This document shows, one piece after another, positions 42,720-53,939 of a DNA stretch of 64,000 nucleotides. Under the pieces are notes generated by a model, which had not been told where the DNA came from, did not search any database, and saw only the letters and a program-made list of their open reading frames with translations. Every line of letters begins with the position of its first letter. Positions within the stretch are counted from its first letter, which is position 1. The DNA comes from Dichetophora obliterata (lineage: Eukaryota > Arthropoda > Insecta > Diptera > Sciomyzidae). The DNA lies in NCBI GenBank assembly GCA_963920525.1, contig OY986436.1:78213630-78277629 (forward strand). Reading direction: 5' to 3'. The position numbers were made by a program, and so were the translations under genes.

Positions 42720-45039
42720 TTAGAATATTAGTTTTTAGGATTTCGATCTCTATGGGGTCTTCTGAATCTGTTTCGCAAATTTTGCGAAGAGCTGTAATAG
42801 ATGGGTAAACAAAACTTATTGTAAGATTCTTGGTTCCTTGTAGTTTTTTGATATTATCTCAAAACTTTCGCACATTTTGACAAGAGCTTTTAATGTAGCT
42901 TTTTAAATTAATATTTGAAACTTTATCAATGGCTCCATTGTCTGATAAAACTTCAGAAATTTTCAACCAGTTATCATTTATAGATTTGAACGTATTATAA
43001 TGAGAGTTCCAGCGGGTTGCGCACTGACTTTTCAAGGTAGTTGTTAAGTAATGCTGTAAATTAGCCTTTTTGAAATATTTTACTAACTTTTTACAAGCAT
43101 CTTTAATAGTTTCCAAACCATCTGTCGTGTTAAATGCTCCCTCTAGGACATTTGAAAACAAATGGTTTTAGCAATTAAGTCGTACACAATTGTCTAACGC
43201 TTTTTTTATATTTGCTCCTCTATCTGTAACAAATATAACATTTTCAAAGCTTGTAACGCCAAATTCGAGGAAAATGCATTCAAGTTTACTCCTTATATTT
43301 TCACCACTTGACCTTTCGTAGTCCATTGACTTAATACCATACATGGGCACACTGCAGTAAATATTTACTGCATTACTAGAAGCAGTAATCAGTAAACTTT
43401 TACTGATAATGAAATTCAATTTGCATTATCAGTAAATTTTTACTGATTACTGGAGAAAATTGCAGTAAAAATAAATTTTTACTGATTACTGGGAAAAAAT
43501 TGCAGTACAAATAAATTTTTACTGATAATGAAATTCAATTTGCATTACCAGTAAATTTTTACTGATTACTGGAAAAAATTGCAGTAAAAATAAATTTTTA
43601 CTGATAATGAAATTTAATTTGCATTACCAGTAAATTTTTACTGATTACTGAAAAAATTTGCAGTAAAAATAAATTTTTACTAATTACTGAAAAAAATTGC
43701 AGTAAAAATAAATTTTTACTGATTACTGAAATAAATTGCAGTAAAAATAAATTTTTACTGATTACTGAAAAAAATTGCAGTAAAAATAAATTTTTACTGC
43801 TTACTGAATAAAATTGCAAAAATAAATTTTTACTGCAATATTTTCAGTAATCAGTAAAAATTTATTTTTACTGCAATTTTTTTTAATAATGCAGTAAAAA
43901 TTAATTTTTACTGATTACTGAACAAAATTGCAAAAATAAATTTTTACTGCAATTTTTTCAGTAATCAGTAAAAATTTATTTTTACTGCAATTTTCTTCAG
44001 TAATCAGTAAAAATTTATTTTAACTGCAATTTTTTTCAGTAATCAGTAAAAATTTATTTTTACTACAATTTTTTTCAGTAATCAGTAAAAATTTATTTTT
44101 ACTGCAAATTTTTTCAGTAATCAGTAAAAATTTACTGGTAATGCAAATTAAATTTCATTATCAGTAAAAATTTATTTTTACTGCAATTTTTTCCAGTAAT
44201 CAGTAAAAATTTACTGGTAATGCAAATTGAATTTCATTATCAGTAAAAATTTATTTGTACTGCAATTTTTTCCCAGTAATCAGTAAAAATTTATTTTTAC
44301 TGCAATTTTTTTCAGTAATCAGTAAAATTTTACTGGTAATGCAAATTGAATTTCATTATCAGTAAAAATTTATTTTTACTGCAATTTTACTGGTACTGCA
44401 AAGTGCCCATCTATGCTTAATACCAAGTACTAGTTCTTGAAATATACCTTCCTCAAAAAAGTGAAGTGTTGCACACAAAAAGTTTCGTTTTACGAAGTCA
44501 TCCGTCCACATGTCTGTTGTTACAGAACAACTTTCTGAATTTTTACCTTAATTTCATTTTTTTTTTGCAGCGCCATTACAGAAATTTTTCGTGACACAGT
44601 TGTAGGATCAGGTAAAAGGATGTCTAAGTCTACATTTTCTCCAAATTAGGCACCATCGATAAAACGATCCATTATTAGGCACCATCGATTAAACGATCAG
44701 AAAAGATCAGAAACGCAAAAGAAGAATTGAGTTTTTCCTTACCTTGTTTTTCATCTTGATTTAATTTCTTCAATTGTTCGGCTTTGCCTAATGCCAGGAA
44801 GCAATTGTGGCGGTTTAAATTAAAAGTTTGCTTTCCATTAAATTTTTTAATGCAACTGCATATGCGGCAGCAAACAAAATCTTAATGATCGATCCATCAT
44901 CTCTTTGTATATCCCCAAAAATGGTCCAGACTGCACTCCTACCTCTTTTGGGTGATATTTTATAAACACCACATTTAATTTTATTTTTTAATTCTTCCTC
45001 TGTTTCCATATCATTTAAAAAAGCACTTGTGTTCTCCAT
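42720..45039 (-). pseudogene. hAT transposase 5' and middle part (BED finger, core), interrupted
   Basis: Minus-strand relic of the hobo-like hAT transposase. The start is the ATG at 45039 (MENTSAFLNDMETEEEL). A BED finger follows (AVWTIFGDIQRDDGSI, then in a shifted frame CCRICS...NRHNC). The core holds GIKSMDYERSSGEN, VIFVTDRGANIKKAL (second Asp), a stop, then TTLKSQCATRWNSHYNTFKS. The frame is interrupted by the MITE at 43338-44415 and ends at the gypsy duplication; 33240-33799 continues it. Several stops and frameshifts independent of the insertions show that it was already dead or has decayed since. Confidence 0.88.
43338..44415. mobile_element. 1.08-kb hAT-type MITE built of inverted TTTTTACTGATTACTG arrays
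   Basis: Flanked by CTTAATAC (8 bp) at 43330-43337 and 44416-44423. The ends are CATACATGGGCAC and, inverted, CATAGATGGGCAC. The interior is a palindrome: 43355-43830 repeats units with TTTTTACTGATTACTG plus GCAGTAAAAATAAA about eight times, and 43830-44400 has the inverse. No coding capacity. It interrupts the hAT transposase in the middle of a recognisable coding block (LVLGIKSMDYERSS), which confirms the boundaries. Confidence 0.9.
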
Positions 45040-45339
45040 AATTTATTTTACACACAATTACCAATCGCAATTGAACTCAGCAAGACCTCAAAACAAAAAC
45101 AATTTCGTTCTTTACTTCACTGCAGCCTTACAAACAGACCAACAAAATTTCTCAGGAAAAAAGAAAACAAGCATGCTCTTGTCACTCGCTTTCAATTCCA
45201 AAAATCAGTGCTTATTGGAATTTAAGTTGCTCATGTCGGGGTTATGCTAGGCAAGCAGATTTGGTGAGCATTTTTGTTGTTGGTGTTTATGCAGAAAAGA
45301 GTTTTTTCTCTTGCTGGTAATGTTATCTTTGAAATTATA

Positions 45340-46382
45340 TCTATAAATTATGTTCAAAACTCTTAAAAAAGACATATTGTTAGGTGACAACCCTATTATT
45401 TCAAAGTTTTATAATTTTGAATTTATATACAGCGACCCATTTTCGGGGTACAATATTTTGTTGCAAGCCCCGAATTTATAAAACTAAAAAAAATTAAGGT
45501 GGCAACCCTATCCACCATCTTGAATTTTAAAATTCTGACTTTAGATTCGAAATCAGCAACCCCTTAACACTAACAACTGACGTTTAAAATTCTTGAAAAG
45601 ATATATTATTAGGTGGCAACCCTATTATTTCAACATTTTATAATTTTGAAATTCTGACGACGGATTCGGATTCAGCGACCCATTTTTGGTGTACCATTTT
45701 TTTTACCAGCCCCGAATTTATAAAACTAAAAATAAGGTGGCAACCCTATCCACCATCTTGAATTTTAAAATTCTGACCTTAGATTCGAAATCAGCGACCC
45801 CTTAACACTGATAAATGATGTTTAAAACTTTTAAAAATACATATTATTTGGTGGCAATACTGTGGTAAAAATTTAGATGGCAACCCTAACCTCCATCTTA
45901 AATTTTTAAACTGTGACAATATATTCGAAATCAAATCCGTTGTCAGAATTTCAAAATTACAAGAATTCGCAAAAATAAAAAAAATCCAGGTGGCAACTCT
46001 ATCCGCCATCTTAAATTTTACAGTTTGACAGCATCTTCGAAATCATTTCCCCTCTAACTTCACACCACGGAGTCCACAGAATCCTTAAAAGTCCTATTAC
46101 GCTTAAGCTCTCTCTAAAGAAGCGCATTGAATTTTTTGGATACTTGCTTTAATTTGGATACTTGCGAGCTTACAAGCTTTTGCCGAAGGCATCAAGCTTT
46201 CCTTTACTTGAAACTTCGTGCCGTTCGCTTGTAAGCTAGAATACGTGCAAGCTGTGCGTGGGTTTATTTATATTCAATTACAAGCTATACTTGATTCAAA
46301 ATTATCAAGCTCAAGCTAGCTTGATTTTGTATTTTAAGCAAGCGCTTGAAATAGACTTCAAGCAGGCTTGTGCAGTTCTCTG
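45340..46382. repeat. Right inverted arm of the hobo-like hAT
   Basis: Inverse of 32099 to about 33140, including the 243-bp units and the CAAGCTT/AAGCTTG-rich outer 300 bp with many short palindromes. It ends in the best-preserved terminus, ...TGTGCAGTTCTCTG. Confidence 0.88.
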
Positions 46383-46390
46383 GCATGCAC

Positions 46391-47332
46391 TGTGATTTAC
46401 AAAAAAACTTCGCAAAAAATTATTCATCGATCTCTGTTACCTTATAGTCGTAAATAAGTTAAAAAACATACTTGCTTCCCGTTGCAATTTTAATTTTATT
46501 ATTTTGTGTAGATTTTTAGAAAGTTCAGTGTTCAAGTTTCAAGCACTCACAAAGTTTGCCTCGCCAAGCGGTTATTGGTGTTTGTACCAACAACTAAGCA
46601 CGCCACTTTTCGGTAAGGTTCTTTCACTGAATCATATTTTTCGACACCCCCACCACCACCACCACCATTACAGCTCTTCGTGCTGTATAAATAAATTTAA
46701 ATTATCTTCAAACAAACAACAACAGCCACTTGCTCTTCGTAGTTACTTACCCGCTTGTAAAAATTTATCGGTGATGGCAATGTAATGCAGAACTGTAAGC
46801 GGAAACGAAATCTTGTTTGTGCTCACATAAGTTTCTTTTCATTGTCAAAACAGCAGTTCGTCTTTATTCGTCTGTGTAGCAACATCGTGTTTTCTAACAG
46901 GAAGTTTGCAGTGAAGTGTATTTTTGAAAACTCTTAATATTTATGTTTAAGCCAGAATAAAGTTTTAGTATATATAAAATAAAGTATTATTAAACATTTA
47001 CTCTGAAGTGCTAGATAAAAGGTAATAAATTGGATCATTAAATTGTAAAAATTATTGTGGAAATCATTTGTGGCGTCATTTGCTTTTGTTTGCTTCTTTT
47101 CTGTGTTTTCTCTTTCGTTTTTATTGAGTTTTTGGCGTAGAGAGGATTTTCGTTCAATTTATTTGTGTTCTCTCCAATTTTGTGTTTCATTTTTTTGTTC
47201 TCTCCTATCTTGTGCATTACTATTCACATTGTCACTTACTGTGAAAGGTAGATGTCATCAGTGTTTTAGCGGTCATGTCCATACCAATGTAATAGAGGAC
47301 TGTTAACAGACTTCGGAGGCTCCGCAGCTTCT
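46391..47332. other. Upstream part of the uncharacterised element
   Basis: No clear exon. A short CAC/CCA microsatellite lies at 46646-46668. TTC/TTTTG-rich sequence at 47055-47230 gives an 83-codon frame without a domain. Confidence 0.4.
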
Positions 47333-49277
47333 TTGTATTTAAGAAATAGTTGGTTACGTCATGTGTCCATTTACCAATTAAACTTTTTTTACATAACCTA
47401 TAATCATAATATAACCAATAATCAGCCAATAAAAATTCTACTGAAGAGAGATAATAGGAAGTTCCACGATGCAGATAGATCATATGTTCTGTGCACAGTT
47501 TGTAGGAAACTTGCAGCAGATTTTGATCCAACGGCAGTCGTTGATAAAACAGATATTAATAGTGAAGTCAGTTTGAAAACTTTAGATTTTTTGCAGCAAA
47601 CTCACAAAAAACTACAAATTTCAATCAGCATTCCCTGGAAACATTCTTCGGTATTACTTACAATGGACAGGTAATATACCATTTAAATTTTAACACAACA
47701 TTGTACAATAATTGTGAAGTCATTAAATTCAAAATTTTTAATATAGTACGGTAGATTGAAACGATTTGGTTACATGACACAAAAATGCGATGAAAGTCCT
47801 TGTAAAGGCACAATTTTCTTATAAAAACTTTATCGAGGATCATAATTTGATGCTTCAAAGTTTAAAGCTAGTTTATGATGCTGAAAAAGACCGGTAACAT
47901 TGTTTGATTCAAACTATTTATATTTTCGTAATTATGTGAAAAGAATTAAATGCATCAGGCTAAAATACTTTGTTTCATTTCGATAGATCCGTCAAGCTAA
48001 AACTTTTGTCGGTTTTGCCAGATAGTTGGAATAACAGTAAAATACAAACAGAATTTCAATGCTCAAAATATACGGCTTCATCTTCAAAAAATTTTGCGGA
48101 ATGCTATTAATGCTTCATATGAAATTTCTACTGAAAAAAAGCATGATATGAATCCTTGAATCAACAAAGTGAGCAACATTTTATCGATTTTTACGTACAT
48201 GATTTAAATTTGAGACAATTAGCAGGAATGCAAGATGTGTGAATTCGGTAAGAATGAGTGATGGTACACGTGATCTGATACAAAAGAGATTCATATTGAG
48301 CAATTTACACGAGTTTTATAAAAGTTTTAAGGCACAAAATCCTTGTGTCTATTAAATTTTCAAAATTTGCATCTTTACGGCCTGAGCTTTGTGTTATTAC
48401 AGGGAGAAGTGGAACTCATACTGTTTGCGTATGTACTGTGCATTAAAATGTAAAATTAATGTTAGAAGGTAACTTTTTAATAATCTTTTTAGAAGCTCTG
48501 AAACTATTCTCATGTTCATATATTACTCAAAATTTTAAATTTTTCAGGATGCAAGTCCTCAGAGTTAATAGAAAACAGTGACTGGATTGAAAAATCAGAC
48601 CCAATTAACAGGGATTTGTTAAACAAATTATTGTGTAGTCCTCCCACAAAACTGTACTACTGAAGATTATGCTACAAGTGTTCAGATACTTTTATATTGA
48701 CTCAGTGTTTAAAATAACTTTTCGATGATGGTTTTGATTATATTAAATTTAAAAAGTGGACATCAAGTGATCATTGCAATTATATGTGTCATTGAGACTC
48801 GTGATACTTGAACTTCTTTTAAACCATGATATCATAGCAAAAGTACAAAGTCCATATTTTGCTACTTTGAAAAATCAATTCAAAGGAGATGAGATTATTG
48901 TTATTTTGGATTTTGCAGAGAACTATGCATTAGTGGCTTAAGAAGCTGTACAAGCATTTTATTATAACAATAATTAAGCTACAATATAACCAATGGTTGT
49001 AAATTATCGCGAAAATAGTGAAACAAAACATTTCAGATTTGTTGGAATTTCAAATTGTCTCAAGCATTATTTTGTTATAGTCTGTTTGTTTAACAAAATT
49101 GATTACTTTTTTCAATAAAAAATTTCAGCACTTGAAGAAAATTCACTATTTTTCTGATATAGCACCACAACAATTCAAAAACAAGAAAGAGTTCACAAAT
49201 TGATGCTATCATGAATCTGACTTTGATAAAGTTGCTGAATGGAATTTTTTCGCAACATCGCATGGCAAGAGACATTG

Positions 49278-51210
49278 GGACGTATTAATAAAAACTGAGT
49301 GAATGAGTGGATTGAAGTGATTGAGTGTGCATTTGAGTGTGCGATGTTAGTTAAGTGGAGAGTGGAATCCGTATTAAATAAACTCCACTCCACTCCACTC
49401 TGAGGGCAAAAAACATCGTTTGAGTGTTCACTCATGTCAGCAGCTGTCAGACAGCCAAATTTGTTTTTCATTAATATATTCTTTTGTGTCATTCGACTTA
49501 TTAATTTTTTTGAATTAAAATGGATGTAATTTTCGAGGTAAGTAATAAATAAACTGTAAAGTATGCAAAGTTTTCGTTTATATGTGTTTGTTTGCAAATT
49601 CAACGAAGAACTTGATGAAAATACAGCGCTAGAACTTGGTGAAGTTCAAGATAACGAAAGGCTTGAAGAAGATCCTGAGGGTTTTTTAATTTTAAAAAGT
49701 AAACCTTCAAATTAAGAATGAGTAAACTTAGTGCAAATTTTTCAAAAGTCTTAAATTTTTTCCTTCAAATAGACGAATAAATATTTTTAATGATTCCCTT
49801 TTTACGAAAATCGCATTTAAATTGCCTGAGCTACGTTGTCTCAAAAAATACCCTATTTAGGCCGCGAAAATTGATTCTAAAAATTTATAACTTTGGATTC
49901 CAATAAAACAATTTGAGCCAAAACAGGAAATGGTTAGTGCAGTAACACATTATTCTTCATTGTAAAATGGGCAAAATATGATATTTGTATAGCTTGAGTA
50001 CGGCTGAGGCAGCTAGATAGCACACTCAACTTTTGTTGAGTCATCTTAAGTTTTATTAATACGAAATAAACAAAAACTGAGGTTGCGATATTTATTATGA
50101 GTAAACACTCAAAGTCAAAACAAAACATGAGCAGAGTGGAGTTTAGTTGGGTCGTATTAATAAAGTGAGTCGAGTGGAGTGACCTCAGCTCCATTTGCTT
50201 TTACTCTGATCGGTATGAATAAAGCATATTAATAAAAATAACTAAACTCCACTCTACTCATGTTTTTATTTGACGTTGAGTGTTCACTCAGAATAAACAT
50301 CGCAACCTCCATTGCACTCTGTTTTTGTTTATTTCGTATTAATAAAACTTGAGATCACTCAAAAAAAGTTGAGTGTACTATCTAGCTGCCTCAGCCTTAC
50401 TGAAACTATACAAATATCATATTTTCCCATTTCACAATGAAGTATTACAGTAGATGCACATACTATTTCATGTTTGGCTCAAACTTTTTTATTATAATCC
50501 GAAGTTATAAATTTTTAGAATCAATTTTCGCAGCCTAAATAGGAGCCTTTTTGAGGCAACGCAGCTCAGGCAATTTAAATGCGATTTTCGTAAAAAGGTC
50601 TCCATTGAAAAGGTTAATTTGTCTATTTGAAGGAAAAAATTTAAAACTTTTGAAAAAATTGCAATAAGTTTACTCAATCTTAATTTTAAAGTTTACTTAT
50701 TAAAATTAAAAACCCTCAGGATCTTCTTCAAGCATTTCGTTATATTGAACTTCACCAAATTCTAGCGCTGTATTTTCATCAAGTTGTACATTGAAATTGC
50801 AAATAAACACATATGAACGAAAATTTTGCATACTTTACAGTTTATTTATTACTTACCTTGGATGGCTTCTAAAATTACATCCATTTTAATTAAAACAAAA
50901 AAATTTTAAAAATGTACCGTATTTTGTCGAATGACACAAAACAGTTAATTATTGAAAAACAAATTTCGCTGTTTGACAGCTACTGACATGAGTGAACACT
51001 CGAAACGATGTTTTTTTGCCCTCAGAGTGGAGTGGAGTGTGGAATCCGTATTAAATAAACTCCACTCCACTCTGAGGGCAAAAAAACATCGAGTGGAGTG
51101 GAGTTTATTTAATACGGATTCCACACTCCACTTAACTAACATCGCACACTCAAAATGCACACTCAAGCACTTTACTCCACACGTTCACTCGGTTTTTATT
51201 AAACGTCCCC
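49278..51210. mobile_element. 1.93-kb foldback element of Harbinger type with TTG duplication
   Basis: The ends are GGACGTATTAATAAAAACTG and, inverted, GGGGACGTTTAATAAAAACC, flanked by TTG at 49275-49277 and 51211-51213. The interrupted coding frame reads H-C-D-G when one TTG and the element are removed, which proves the insertion point. The two halves (49278 to about 50205 and about 50215 to 51210) are inverse copies, so it is one large palindrome. Each arm holds a small two-exon fragment. The 3-bp duplication suggests PIF/Harbinger. Confidence 0.9.
49520..49714 (+). pseudogene. Two-exon gene fragment in the left arm of the foldback
   Basis: ATGGATGTAATTTTCGAG followed by GTAAGT, a short intron and a second exon reading ELDENTALELGEVQDNERL then EEDPEGFLILKSKPSN and a stop. 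The right arm has a counterpart on the minus strand (about 50884-50705), with MDVILEAIQ before the donor and an early stop after EEDPEGF. Short acidic N-terminal piece, perhaps from the parent transposase; origin unknown. Confidence 0.45.
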
Positions 51211-51652
51211 TTGTGATGGCTTAAGGGGTACAATAAAAAGACTAGCAAGAAAATTTCACTACATCATTAGAAATGCGTACAAATTTGCAAATACTCACAC
51301 CACGTGAGTTATATCAATGGACTTCAACAAATTTAACGATTTTTACTTTCGAGTTTTTAAAAAATGTTGACAATCTCAACTCAAGGAATAATATTGAACA
51401 ACGATGTCTGTATTCAAAAACCATTAAGGGTACACAATCACTTCACTCGATGTACCCTATTTCAAAAAATTTGGGAGTGGTTGCTTTTGTAAACCCGTGT
51501 CGAACTTGCCAACATATTCGGAAGCAAAGATGTTTACATTAAAGTTAATTTTCGTTGTACTTTTGGAAACAAATAAAATAAACAATAATATCTTATTTCA
51601 AAATCTATGCTCTTGTTGCCATTTCTATTGCTAGTTTCACTGCAATCGCTTC

Positions 51653-52437
51653 TATACAAGAATGATCGCGACACTTGGCGTGTTTTATTTATTCCTTTAT
51701 TTATACAGGCTGTGATTACAGAGAACCCATCTTGGAAATTGACGAAATCTACATACAATTTTCTGAGCTTTTAAAAAAAAATATAAAAACTTTTTTAAAA
51801 ATGAGGGCAAGGGCATACAAATGAGAATTTGATTTTCAACCTCACTTTTTTTGAGCTTTTTTTAAACATTTTACATAAGGTTTTTTTTTTGAAAAGGTCA
51901 TAGTTTTCTATAGAACAACACATTATTACTTTTTTTTTAACACCAGCAAAAGCTGAAAAATAAAACAAATCATGGTTGAAACCTTTTATTAAAGAAATAT
52001 AATCATGTATAACAGCTGAAATAATAAGGTAAAATAAAAAAAATGTACGTATTTTCTAACGATCTCTTTAATGCTGCTTTGATAACCTACGCCTACAGAA
52101 GCATGCTTTCTAAATTTTTTGCTCTCACTCTCTCTCTCGTGAAATGCTCTCACTGAAAGTTTTAATTATCATTTTTAAAAACAAACTATTATAATAAAAT
52201 GTATTATAATAACAAGAAAATATGTAATTAAGTCATGTAAGTATAAAAAATTCGTTTAATTACTATTAACATAATATTAAGCAACGAAAACAATGACACG
52301 TCTGATAGACGTATGGTAAACTTTTAAGCTCATTCCAATAAGGGTATCAAAGCAGGGTTAAATTAGGAAGGTTTCAAAAATATCCCAGATGGTCAGCAGC
52401 ATGGTTGGCCGATAACTGATGGAATTGCTCATGTATA
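51653..52437. repeat. Right inverted arm of the uncharacterised element
   Basis: Inverse of 31635-32046, longer because of a 286-bp MITE and some extra A/T-rich sequence. The outer border lies at ...GGAATTGCTCATGTATA. Confidence 0.8.
52072..52357. mobile_element. piggyBac-type MITE, 286 bp
   Basis: TTAA at 52068-52071 and 52358-52361; ends TGCTGCTTTGATAACC and, inverted, CCCTGCTTTGATACCC. The left arm of the host palindrome has a single TTAA at the matching place. Non-coding, with a CTCTCTCTC run. The ends differ from those of the piggyBac at 5383. Confidence 0.85.
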
Positions 52438-53840
52438 AGACGTAAAGCAGGGTAGGAGGCACACAATTCAATCCCCACGGAAGCAAACAGTGCTAATTGA
52501 CCTTCCTTAAAAATTTACGATGCACAAAAATGCACTGAACTACAGCATGTATTTGATGTGAACAGAGTCATCTTTAATGTGTTGATCTTTTATGTGCTTC
52601 GCAGGACGAAACCATTAACTCAACAAACATCACTTTGTTTACAATTTATTATGGCTGATTGAACATTAAGTGGTCATTTGAGCGAACAAAATCGCACATT
52701 CACAGTTACTTTATCGCCGACATACACACTAACACGCAAACTTTCATATCCACTTGCTTATGTGTACTTTAAAAATCACAATCAATACTGGATTGCTTGC
52801 TCCGTTACGTTCTGAAGTAGCGAAAAGTGGGTGCGTTTCTGACTTGTTACATTAACTGAAAGTAGCAACATATTTTTACATTTTGACACATATCGATCAC
52901 TCATTCACAGGATTTGTTTGCTTATCAAATGGCACGAAATATGATAAGTTCTGTGTTGAGTTGATTAAGTCTTAACGTTTTATTTTTTGCTGTACCAACG
53001 TCATATTGACAACTTCTGAACCTACGGTGGAGAATTTTTGTGGTAAAAGTGACAACCGAAGTGTGTCACACTGAACAAAAGAGACTTGGAAATGTTTTTT
53101 ACGTAAATAATACAAAAAACAATATTCCAAAATATTTTAAGTGAAACTTAGGCGGCGATTCGATATTGAGGGTAACATTTTCAAGTCTCATTACGAAAAG
53201 TTTTACTCATGAAAAATATTTAGAGTCTCATCACGTTTTCGTGTGCACGAGTAATGATATTATCTATTTGTACTGTTTTTCGTATGGAGACCACTAAAAG
53301 ATTTGCAGATAGGTGTGTTCAAAAGAAATGTTGAAGTGGAAAAATTAATAGGACCAGTTTATACATTTGACCCTCCTATGGGTAAAAGATTTTTTGATAT
53401 GAGCTATAATATACATTTTCTTCATTTTGTGTTTTTAGTATCGGGACCCCCAGAAGGGTTGCAAATAGATAGTAGGTGTGTTCAGAATAAATGTTAAGGG
53501 AAAAACATTGAAAGAACTAACTCATACATTTTTACTCATACATACAATAGAAGCAATTGTTTCACGCCAAAAATAACAACCCACGGACATGTATCTCATA
53601 TTTTAGTAATCACAAATCATTAAGATTAGTATTGTAATACTAATTGAAACATCAATCAATGACAATGCTTAATTATTAAATAAGCATTTTGTAAGTAAAG
53701 TGTGTGTTGTTTTCTTTTGAGATGGTCTCTTTCTCTTTCACAAAATCTCTCCTACTCTTAATTTTTAGAAGTTTCACTTTTATATTGTATACACGCTATT
53801 CTGTTAAATTTTTTATTTTAAATGCATCTTCTTCTGGTGG
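52438..53840. other. Spacer with a small duplicated motif
   Basis: No gene. 53307-53360 and 53459-53515 are diverged direct repeats (GATAGGTGTGTTCAAAAGAA and TAGTAGGTGTGTTCAGAATA), and the segment from 53447 (GGGACCCCCA) resembles 11536-11600. Confidence 0.45.
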
Positions 53841-53939
53841 AGTCGAAAAAATGAGTCGTTTTCAGCCAGGGTCAAGATATTTTGGTCCTATCTATATCCA
53901 TACCCATATCCACATACCTGTCATTCATTTCCTTCTCTT

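Larger units (their letters stand above)
32099..46382 (-). mobile_element. hobo-like hAT element, split by a gypsy and a MITE
   Basis: Direct repeat GCATGCAC (8 bp) at 32091-32098 and 46383-46390. The right end reads, inverted, CAGAGAACTGCACAAGCC, which begins with the hobo/Hermes-type CAGAGAAC; the left end (CATTCAAGC) has lost it. Terminal inverted regions of about 1 kb (to 33140, and from 45340) share a tandem unit of about 243 bp containing GGTTGCCACCTAATAATAT. The transposase is on the minus strand in pieces. Without the gypsy and the MITE it is about 4.3 kb. Confidence 0.88.
47333..51542 (+). pseudogene. Relic of an uncharacterised, possibly DDE-like, element protein
   Basis: Plus-strand coding blocks in shifting frames: RDNRKFHDADRSYVLCTVCR (about 47449-47508); VLPDSWNNSKIQTEFQCSKY (about 48010); RMSDGTRDLIQKRFILSNLH (about 48252); ASLRPELCVITGRSGTHTVC (about 48370); SDWIEKSDPINRDLLNKLLC (about 48577); KGDEIIVILDFAENYALVA (about 48883); HYFSDIAPQQFKNKKEF (about 49140); AEWNFFATSHGK, then after the insertion at 49278-51210 CDGL-GTIKRLARKF; then LTPRELYQWTSTNL. 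I recall proteins with this block order from arthropod and cnidarian genomes but cannot name the family. LDFAEN, FSDIAP and HGK-x-x-CDG have the look of acidic RNase H-like motifs; that is inference. Stops and frameshifts throughout: not functional. Confidence 0.65.
31635..52437 (+). mobile_element. Old TIR-bounded element with an uncharacterised gene, heavily interrupted
   Basis: 31635-32046 and 51653-52437 are inverse copies (shared blocks: CAATTCCATCA, TTTCAGCTGTTATAC, AAAAGGTTTCAACCATGATT, AAGTGTCGCGATCATTCTTG). Between them lies the coding relic at 47333-51542. Removing the nested hAT (32099-46382), the foldback at 49278-51210 and the piggyBac MITE at 52072-52357, each with one duplication, leaves about 4.3 kb. 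That size and the paired ends suggest a DNA transposon. No target duplication is evident and the superfamily is unknown to me. Confidence 0.6.

Noticed and set aside
47055..47306. 83-codon Ser/Phe-rich frame upstream of the uncharacterised gene
   Set aside because: Low-complexity T-rich DNA; no match to the block order of the downstream relic.
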